This document shows positions 1 to 5,186 of a stretch of DNA of 10,104 nt, piece after piece. The position numbers were made by a program, and so were the translations under genes. The DNA lies in NCBI GenBank assembly GCA_016213865.1, contig JACQZL010000304.1, forward strand, positions 1 through 10,104, written 5' to 3'. The DNA is from Candidatus Rifleibacteriota bacterium (GTDB lineage: Bacteria > UBP17 > UBA6191 > JACPRK01). Each line of letters begins with the position of its first letter. The first letter of the stretch is position 1. The notes beneath the pieces were generated by a model. The model saw only the letters and a program-made list of their open reading frames with translations. It did not search any database and had not been told where the DNA came from.

Positions 1-2
1 CC

Positions 3-1637
3 TGGTACCAGCGGTTCCAGGAGGGGACGGTCGCGTCGAACGACACCTTCTTGGCGATAGAGGACGTCCCGGAGACGCTTGCCAGCCCGGTCGCGAAGGA
101 CTTCGACGCCGAGGTCTCGGCCAAGGCCCGGGTCCTGGTCCTGGACGTATCGAGCGGGACCGATCCGCGCGAGAAGGTCGGCAGTCTGGAGGTCGAGGGC
201 CAGGCCCGCGTCCCGCTGGGGCGAAAACACTCCATCACCCGGCGCGTGACCCTGCGCCGCGACTTCAAGTCGATCTACCTCGCGGGGCAGAACCCGCTTT
301 CGGACTACACTCTTTACGTCAAGGACGTGCGCGGCATGCTGGCGGCGTCTCCGGGTTCGGTCCAGCCGGACGAGCCGGCGCTCATCGTCAAGAACCGCCG
401 GGACGCCAACTCGGCCTTACGGGATTCGGGCTGCCTCTACTTGGGACAGGGCCCACATCCGCCCGACAAGCAGCCGATCATGCTGCTCAGCCCGGGCCGC
501 CGCGGCCTCCTGGACCAGGAGATCAAGTACCTGCAAGGGGTCAAGCTCGCCCTGTCGCCGACGAACCCTCAACGCTACGAGCTTGGCTCGTGGGACGCCG
601 AACGCTCGTTCTTCCAGGACGACCACGTGCCGGTCGAGAAGGCCCGGGCGATCATCGAGGACATGTTGCACACGATGACCGGACCCGGCGGCCAGCCGTT
701 CTCTCCGGCGCAGATCGAGGCTGTGACGGCCCGCGTGCGCGGGGCCAAGATGAAGCACGAGTACCTGCGAGGCGACCCGCGGGCTTCGGGGCTCGACCTC
801 TACATCAACGATCCGGGCCAGGCCGTGGAAGGGGACATCTTCTATTCGTACTGGTTTCGGCGGGTCTTCGATTTCCAGTTCACGGGCGGCTCTCCGCCGA
901 CGCAGCCCGCCACGCAGGCGGCAGTCCTGGCCTCGGCGGTCTCGTTCCTGAACGGAGACCCGAACGGCTCGGACCGGGTGATGCAACCCCTGGCGCACGC
1001 CACGGGGCTCCCCGGCCTGGACAGCCGGGAAGAGCGCATCAAGACGGCCTGCTCGGCGATGGCGTTCACCCATCCGAAGTTCTACGCGCGCGTCTTCACG
1101 ACCCACGCGGTGCAGCCCAAGCCCGAGGCGGCGTTCAAGGCGCGCTACGTGCGGCGCCCGGCTGCCGGGCCCCCGGTGCTCCAGGCCGACGGCATCGTGG
1201 GCATCGTCGGCGACCTGACGCTGGACGAGGACATGGTGGTCTCGGGCCAGGGGATCGTGCTGGTCCTCGGCAAGCTGGTCGTGAAGGGGAGCCTGACCAA
1301 ATCACGGCCGACGGACCAGCTCTTCCTGGTCAGCCGCGGCGGGTCCGTCAGCCTGCCCGGAGGCAAGAAGGTACACGCCCACGTCCAGGGGCTCAACTTG
1401 CACTACCCGGACCAGGCCTGCCTGCTCGACGTGAGCGACGGCGGGCCGATGGACCTTCACGGGGGGCTGGCGGTCGATCGGCTCGAGTCGACCAAGCTCA
1501 GGGCCAACAAGAACCTGGTAGAGTACGACGAGAACCTCTCGAAGTGGATCTTCCACACCAGTTTCTCGGATCGGCTCCTCTTCTGGGCGGCCCGGTCCGA
1601 CGAGGAAGCGGCTCTCAAGGAGACGTACGATGGTTGA
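3..1637 (+). CDS. Large PilX/GspK-like minor pilin paralogue, 5'-truncated by window edge
   Basis: The frame is open from nt 3, so the first in-window start (TTG at 51) is unlikely to be real and the N-terminus lies outside the window; 544 residues are visible. I see no enzyme motif. Two stretches parallel the full-length protein at 5187-7421. First, nt ~177-255 has a beta-hairpin-like GSLEVEGQARVPLGRKHS followed by an R-V-T-L strand, matching GYYNAQVAVRFGKAKKYF plus H-D-V-K-I there; both are followed by a P-x-x-(D/E)-(Y/F) segment and a G-rich strand. Second, nt ~1185-1275 has DG-I-V then L-x-x-D then GQGI, matching DGVV, L-x-x-D and GKGI there, and starts a beta-rich C-terminal domain reminiscent of stacked-strand or bactofilin-like folds. 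It is also first in a cassette ordered like 5187-9884. I infer a K/X-type minor pilin whose prepilin signal is off-window. The stop overlaps the next start by 8 nt, implying coupled translation. Confidence 0.6.
   Translation, partial: WYQRFQEGTVASNDTFLAIEDVPETLASPVAKDFDAEVSAKARVLVLDVSSGTDPREKVGSLEVEGQARVPLGRKHSITRRVTLRRDFKSIYLAGQNPLSDYTLYVKDVRGMLAASPGSVQPDEPALIVKNRRDANSALRDSGCLYLGQGPHPPDKQPIMLLSPGRRGLLDQEIKYLQGVKLALSPTNPQRYELGSWDAERSFFQDDHVPVEKARAIIEDMLHTMTGPGGQPFSPAQIEAVTARVRGAKMKHEYLRGDPRASGLDLYINDPGQAVEGDIFYSYWFRRVFDFQFTGGSPPTQPATQAAVLASAVSFLNGDPNGSDRVMQPLAHATGLPGLDSREERIKTACSAMAFTHPKFYARVFTTHAVQPKPEAAFKARYVRRPAAGPPVLQADGIVGIVGDLTLDEDMVVSGQGIVLVLGKLVVKGSLTKSRPTDQLFLVSRGGSVSLPGGKKVHAHVQGLNLHYPDQACLLDVSDGGPMDLHGGLAVDRLESTKLRANKNLVEYDENLSKWIFHTSFSDRLLFWAARSDEEAALKETYDG
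1617..1622 (+). promoter_or_regulatory. Ribosome binding site for the 1630 start
   Basis: AAGGAG lies 7 nt before the ATG at 1630, inside the end of the upstream gene. It supports this start, which places a Sec signal peptide behind a charged 22-residue n-region. Confidence 0.6.
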
Positions 1638-2589
1638 GCGGTACGCTGGTCTGGCAAGGACGGAGCCTCGCGGCTCGCAACTCACGGGACTTCGGGCCTT
1701 GACGGCGGTCCTGGCGGTGGCCGTGTGGCTGTGCGGCGGGTCGTGGGCGGCTGCCCAGACACCGGTGCCCAAGCCCGCCGCGCCGACCAAGAAGGCAACG
1801 ACGCCGGCCCAGAAGGCCGCGCCGCTCAAGCTGGCTCCTCCAGCCGGCCTGATCATGGAGACTGTCGACCAGGTGCGCACGAAGACGACCATCGTGCAGC
1901 CGGACAAGATCCTGACCCAGAACCTCGACACCGGCTTCCGGAAGATGTCCAGGGTGGTGTCGACCGGCAACGAGGTGCGGATCGGCACCCGGGCACTCCA
2001 GTCGGTGATGAAGGTCAACGGGAAGGTCAAGTCGCGCGACGTCCCCGGCGCGTCGAAGGCCGTCCTCAGGGTCTACAGCCCCGCGGGGATCCTCCTGCGC
2101 ACGACCTCCAAACGGGTCAAGCGCAAGGACCTCAAGGAACTGGCCGTCCGGCTGCCCAAGGGCGAGCCGAAACCCGGACACTCGTGGCGCCAGCGCTTCC
2201 AACTCTACGGACAGCCCAAGACCCCTCCCATCGCGGTCGAAGCCCAGTTCAAGGTCGTCGGCAAGCGCAAGTTCCTCGACCGGGAGGTCTACGAGTTCAG
2301 CGGGACGCTGACGCTGCCGCGGCAGGAATCGAAGCAGAAGGTCCTCAGCGCTTCGGGGAGCGGCAAGGCCACCGTGTTCGTCGATGTCGAGACGGGGATG
2401 ATCGTCGCGCGCAGCCTGAAGTTCCACGTCGAGCAGGTGCGCGAAGACGCCATCTCGCAGGCCTACGTGAAGGCCGGCGGCAAGAAGCTGGGCTACTACG
2501 TCGAGCTGCAGCGGCAAGAGAAGGCCAAGTACGTCGGCACGGGGACCCCGCCCGCGTTCCGGCCGAAGCCGAAGAAGCCTGCGAAGTGA
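1630..2589 (+). CDS. Secreted beta-rich accessory protein of unknown function
   Basis: A 319-residue protein. Residues 1-22 are charged, ~23-39 are hydrophobic (LTAVLAVAVWLCGGSW), and AAA|Q at 40-43 is a good signal peptidase I site, so export is likely. The Cys at 35 lacks a proper lipobox. After cleavage comes a Pro/Ala/Lys-rich linker (~43-75), then a region of alternating strands with GEPKPGHSWRQRF, GKRKFLDREVYEFSGTL and FVDVETGMIVARSL. A 'G-H-S-W' turn followed by a strand ending in 'D-x-x-T-G-x-(I/V)' resembles periplasmic beta-sheet proteins of the LolA/DUF3108/DUF6263 kind, but I do not assign a family. The tail is basic and proline-rich (PPAFRPKPKKPAK). It sits between a K/X-like and an I/V-like pilin gene, overlapping the former by 8 nt, so a role with the filament in the periplasm or outer membrane is likely. 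No catalytic residues stand out. Confidence 0.7.
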   Translation: MVERYAGLARTEPRGSQLTGLRALTAVLAVAVWLCGGSWAAAQTPVPKPAAPTKKATTPAQKAAPLKLAPPAGLIMETVDQVRTKTTIVQPDKILTQNLDTGFRKMSRVVSTGNEVRIGTRALQSVMKVNGKVKSRDVPGASKAVLRVYSPAGILLRTTSKRVKRKDLKELAVRLPKGEPKPGHSWRQRFQLYGQPKTPPIAVEAQFKVVGKRKFLDREVYEFSGTLTLPRQESKQKVLSASGSGKATVFVDVETGMIVARSLKFHVEQVREDAISQAYVKAGGKKLGYYVELQRQEKAKYVGTGTPPAFRPKPKKPAK

Positions 2590-2592
2590 AGG
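2588..2592 (+). promoter_or_regulatory. Possible ribosome binding site for the GTG at 2603
   Basis: GAAGG overlaps the stop of the upstream gene and lies 10 nt before the GTG at 2603; a second purine patch, GAGG (2599-2602), is directly adjacent. This is the best-supported start for the following prepilin gene, because the in-frame GTG at 2792 is preceded only by a pyrimidine run. Confidence 0.35.
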
Positions 2593-2602
2593 CAGTCGAG
2601 GT

Positions 2603-3376
2603 GTGAGGATCTCAACCCAGAGACGCAGAGACACAGCGACCCAGAGTCTCTTTCCCTTCCGGAGCTCGGACGCAACCGGGGTGTCACCGGGCGTTGCACC
2701 GTGTGATGACTCTCGGAGACCGGATCGATCGCGAGGCGAGTTCTCCTCCCGTGAGGGCCTTCCCCCGCTTGGTTCCTCTTTTTCTTCCTCCGTGTCTCTG
2801 GGTCTCCGTGCCTCTGGGTTCAAAGACCAATCGTGCGTCGCACTCCCCAATCGCCATGCTGACCGCCGGCGCCGCTCGAACAGCCGGGCCATCTCGATGG
2901 CCGAGATCGTCATCGCCGTTGCGGTCCTGGCCGTTGCGGTCATCCCCATCCTGGCGACCCTCTCCTCGGCCAACCGGGGGTCGGTCGACGTCGAGAACGA
3001 AGCCCAGGCCGTCGGACTGGCCACCGAGGCGCTCGAGTGGGTCCGGGCCCTCGGCTTTGACGACTGGTGCCGGGCCCTGCTGGACGGCGGGCGGAACGTC
3101 AAGCTCCCGGGTGAGGTCCGAGTAGGGGTCGGGACCCTGACCTGGTCCGAGGCCAAGGTCGTGACCTTCAAGGCCGATGACGGGACGACCGAGATCGACT
3201 ATCCGGAGTCTTCCAACCGTTTCTCCCGAGAAATCGTCATGACATTCGTGAAGGGCAACAGTCACGAGATCTTGGCTGTCCGGGCGACCGTGACGGTCCA
3301 GTGGAAGCTCAACGTCTCGGGCCTGCCCAGCAGACGAGTTCAGATGGAGACGATCCTGCACCCGGAGGCCCCATGA
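2603..3376 (+). CDS. PilV/GspI-like minor prepilin with abnormally long leader
   Basis: The mature part is a clear type IV pilin-like protein: the cleavage site is probably SRA|ISMAE (I at residue 97, Glu at +5), followed by the hydrophobic helix IVIAVAVLAVAVIPILATL and a ~160-residue mature domain. Late strands AVRATVTVQWK and QMETIL match HVLLQVRWQE and FHTVI of the prepilin at 8453-9016, the V-x-V-x-W pattern being typical of the GspI/PilV family. Such subunits sit in the tip complex of type II pseudopili and type IV pili. Read from the GTG at 2603 the leader is 96 residues, far above the usual 6-30, because nt 2614-2820 is a repeat element. Without the element's 69 codons the leader would be 27 residues with an RRRR patch. 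The only other in-frame starts are GTG 2792 and ATG 2897 (inside the cleavage motif). The ATG at 2856 is in another frame and would need a frameshift. The stop overlaps the next ATG (ATGA). The pilin call is firm; the start is not. Confidence 0.75.
   Translation: MRISTQRRRDTATQSLFPFRSSDATGVSPGVAPCDDSRRPDRSRGEFSSREGLPPLGSSFSSSVSLGLRASGFKDQSCVALPNRHADRRRRSNSRAISMAEIVIAVAVLAVAVIPILATLSSANRGSVDVENEAQAVGLATEALEWVRALGFDDWCRALLDGGRNVKLPGEVRVGVGTLTWSEAKVVTFKADDGTTEIDYPESSNRFSREIVMTFVKGNSHEILAVRATVTVQWKLNVSGLPSRRVQMETILHPEAP
2614..2820. repeat. MITE-like inverted-repeat element inside the prepilin leader region
   Basis: The left arm (2614-2646, beginning AACCCAGAGACGCAGAGAC) and the reverse complement of the right arm (2788-2820, beginning AACCCAGAGGCACGGAGAC) agree at 26 of 33 positions by eye. 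The purine-rich arms enclose about 140 bp with no recognisable gene. Elements with such 'CAGAGACNCAGAGAC' arms are, as I recall, common dispersed non-coding repeats in several environmental bacterial phyla. Its length, 207 bp, is exactly 69 codons, so it keeps the flanking frame open. I saw no target-site duplication. Composition differs from the neighbouring genes, with C/T-rich runs near 2780-2790. Confidence 0.7.
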
Positions 3377-4017
3377 GACACGCCCGCGGCGGCCGGCGGG
3401 GGTTCACGGCGGTGGAAGTGACCATCGTGATGCTCATCATGGCCGTCATCATCGCCGGGCTCTACCGGTTCCTGGCGTTTGGAAGCCGCTCGGTCTCGCT
3501 GGGCTCCGAGGAGATCGAAGGCGTCCGGCGGGCCAACGTGGTGCTGGAGCGAATCAAACGGGACCTTCGCAGCATCTGCGACGTCGTCAAGGTCAACGCG
3601 GGTGGCCCGGAGGTGCAGCCGGGCGGAAAGGGACTGACGTTCCTGCGCTTCGTCCAGGACGCCTCCTCGCCCGTGCCGCTTGCGCAGAAGGTGCGCTACC
3701 GGACCGAGAAAGTCCAGGTCCAGCGCGCCGGCAAACCGGCCGACGCGGTCCGCCTGCAGATCTTGTACGGCAAGGGCAAGACGCCGGTCGTCAGCGAGGA
3801 CAGCTTCACCGACGTCCGGTTCAAGAAGTACCGGCTCAATGGAAAACCGTTCTACCAGGTGCGCCTGGCGGTGGCCGATCTCACGGCCCCGTCGGGGCAG
3901 ACCCACGTCCTGCAGACCAGCTTGGGCAGCCGCTACTACCACACCTTTCTCGATGATTTGAGCTGGCTCGCCCTGGACGAGACGGCGTTCTCGACCCGGA
4001 TTCCGAGCGTGAAATGA
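3373..4017 (+). CDS. PilW/GspJ-like minor prepilin
   Basis: A 214-residue prepilin. The start ATG at 3373 follows GGAGG (3364-3368) and overlaps the upstream stop by 4 nt (ATGA), so an extended GTG start at 3301 is unnecessary. The 10-residue leader ends RRG|FTAVE with Gly at -1 and Glu at +5; the hydrophobic helix VTIVMLIMAVIIAGLYRFLAF follows at about 16-36. After it comes a helical VVLERIKRDLRSI stretch, corresponding to LVENMVRDVNAC in the prepilin at 9021-9884, then a beta-rich domain including KVRYRTEKVQVQR. Helix-then-V-x-Y-strand order and a length near 200 residues fit the GspJ/PilW family, which bridges I and K pseudopilins in the tip complex. It is the last gene before a short gap containing a promoter, so it probably ends the first transcription unit. 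The pilin identity is firm; the J/W assignment is by resemblance and position. Confidence 0.85.
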   Translation: MRHARGGRRGFTAVEVTIVMLIMAVIIAGLYRFLAFGSRSVSLGSEEIEGVRRANVVLERIKRDLRSICDVVKVNAGGPEVQPGGKGLTFLRFVQDASSPVPLAQKVRYRTEKVQVQRAGKPADAVRLQILYGKGKTPVVSEDSFTDVRFKKYRLNGKPFYQVRLAVADLTAPSGQTHVLQTSLGSRYYHTFLDDLSWLALDETAFSTRIPSVK

Positions 4018-4040
4018 CCGGGGTAAGCCAGGCCCCTTGA

Positions 4041-4070
4041 TTGACGAACCTTCCGTTCTCCGACTAGACT
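4041..4070 (+). promoter_or_regulatory. Candidate sigma70-type promoter
   Basis: TTGACG (4041-4046) and TAGACT (4065-4070) are separated by 18 nt within the 81-nt gap between two genes. This stretch is AT-richer than its surroundings. Transcription from here would drive the genes from 4099 onward. A second -10-like GATACT at 4072-4077 is too far from the -35 element to be preferred. Confidence 0.45.
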
Positions 4071-4086
4071 CGATACTAGAGACCCT

Positions 4087-4091
4087 GGAGG
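4087..4091 (+). promoter_or_regulatory. Ribosome binding site deciding the GTG start at 4099
   Basis: GGAGG lies 7 nt upstream of the GTG at 4099. No ATG is available before the signal peptide in that frame, so this strong site supports GTG initiation. Confidence 0.65.
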
Positions 4092-4098
4092 TGCTGCC

Positions 4099-5178
4099 GT
4101 GCGCTACTTCGCGTTGCTGATAGTCTTCGTGTTCCTGCAAGCGTTGGTGTTGCCAGTGCCGCGGCTATGCGCCGAAGATGACACCGGCACGACGGACACG
4201 GGCGACGACACCGGCGTCACCGACGGCGGGACGGACACGACGGACGGCGATACGGGCGACGACTCGACCGCGACGGACGGCGGCGAGGACGAGGGCTACG
4301 ATCCGGACGACATGGGTGACGACGGTGACACCGGGGGTGACGAGGGCGACGAGGGCGACGAGGTCGCCGACGGAGAGGAGGGGGACACCGATTCGGAATC
4401 CGACGGCGGCAACAACAACTCCGGCGAGAAGCCGAAGACCCCCGAGGAGCTGCGCCGCGAGCAGCAGCAGCGCGAGCGTGACTCCGCCGCTCTCCGTGAG
4501 TTCGGCGGGTGGCTGGGCAACGCGGCCGGAAACGTGGCTGGGTCTTACGTCGGCAGCCTGCAGAACCAGGCGCGCAATACCCCCCGCTCCAACCTGGGCC
4601 GCTACCAGAGCAACACGCGCGGCGCCAACCTGAGCCACCTCAGCTCGGTGGATCGCGTCCACAGCAACTCTCAGATCTCGCAGTCTCAGCGGGCCTACGA
4701 TCCGTTCACTGTGGCCGAGTTCAACCAGGCGACCAACGAGCAGGGCGCGCTGGCGCAGCAGATCGCCGCCGAGAACCGCGCCAATGCCCAGGCGATCGAC
4801 GCCCAGCTCCGGGCCGACCAGCAGCAACAGCAGATGATCACCAGCGCGATCGGCGGACTGGTCGGCGGCGGCAGCCTCTCCAGCTACTTCTCGGGCGGCA
4901 TCTCGAAGATCTTCAGCGGGGTCTTCAACAGCTTCGCCGGCAGCGGCAAGCCGACCACCACGACCGGCAACAACAACACGACGAACACGGGCAACACCGA
5001 GCCGGAGCGCGAGGGTGGCACGGCCGTGACGGACGAAGGCGACGCCGAGGACGTGGCGGACGAGAACGCCGACGGGGCCGACACGCTCGCCGGCAACACC
5101 GACCCGGAGACCGACCCGGACACCGAGATGGAAACCGACACCGAGATGGACACCAGCACCGAGGTGGACAGCGAGTGA
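4099..5178 (+). CDS. Secreted low-complexity protein with acidic ends and glycine zipper
   Basis: I do not recognise a family. The 359-residue product begins with a signal peptide (hydrophobic ~3-20, likely cut LCA|E at 25/26; Cys24 is not in a lipobox). Residues ~26-104 are a highly acidic D/T/G/E-rich tract such as TDGGTDTTDGDTGDD. A charged Q/E/R helix (~115-135) leads into a perfect glycine zipper with glycines at 136, 140, 144, 148 and 152. A Ser/Asn/Gln-rich centre follows, then an Ala/Gln/Asn helix (~208-245) ending in five Gln, a Gly/Ser-rich hydrophobic stretch (~247-282), a Thr/Asn linker (~285-300) and a second acidic tract to the C-terminus (~301-359). The acidic tracts could bind divalent cations. 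The zipper and Gly-rich hydrophobic stretch suggest helix packing, membrane insertion or self-association (inference). It is the first gene of the second cassette, 8 nt before the large pilin gene, so it may act with that protein outside the cytoplasm. Confidence 0.75.
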   Translation: MRYFALLIVFVFLQALVLPVPRLCAEDDTGTTDTGDDTGVTDGGTDTTDGDTGDDSTATDGGEDEGYDPDDMGDDGDTGGDEGDEGDEVADGEEGDTDSESDGGNNNSGEKPKTPEELRREQQQRERDSAALREFGGWLGNAAGNVAGSYVGSLQNQARNTPRSNLGRYQSNTRGANLSHLSSVDRVHSNSQISQSQRAYDPFTVAEFNQATNEQGALAQQIAAENRANAQAIDAQLRADQQQQQMITSAIGGLVGGGSLSSYFSGGISKIFSGVFNSFAGSGKPTTTTGNNNTTNTGNTEPEREGGTAVTDEGDAEDVADENADGADTLAGNTDPETDPDTEMETDTEMDTSTEVDSE

Positions 5179-5186
5179 GGCGCACG

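Noticed and set aside
51..53. TTG as the start of the first gene
   Set aside because: The frame is open to nt 3, AGGAGG at 19-24 is too far from it, and the product would lack the export or pilin N-terminus seen in its paralogue; the gene more likely begins before the window.
1615..3171. 518-codon open frame on the minus strand
   Set aside because: It spans two good + strand genes and the repeat element, and its translation is low-complexity L/R/D/G sequence typical of a shadow frame.
3301..3372. GTG 3301 as an upstream start for the J/W-like prepilin at 3373
   Set aside because: It would overlap the preceding gene by 76 nt and lengthen the leader to 34 residues; ATG 3373 has GGAGG and an ATGA overlap.
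4020..4036. GGGG/CCCC hairpin after the first J/W-like gene as a terminator
   Set aside because: The stem is only four pairs with a nine-base loop and no T-run follows, so termination here is not supported.
4162..4410. D/T/G-rich tract as a CRISPR-like or DNA-level tandem repeat
   Set aside because: The repetition is at the amino-acid level with varied codons and irregular spacing; there is no constant repeat/spacer structure.
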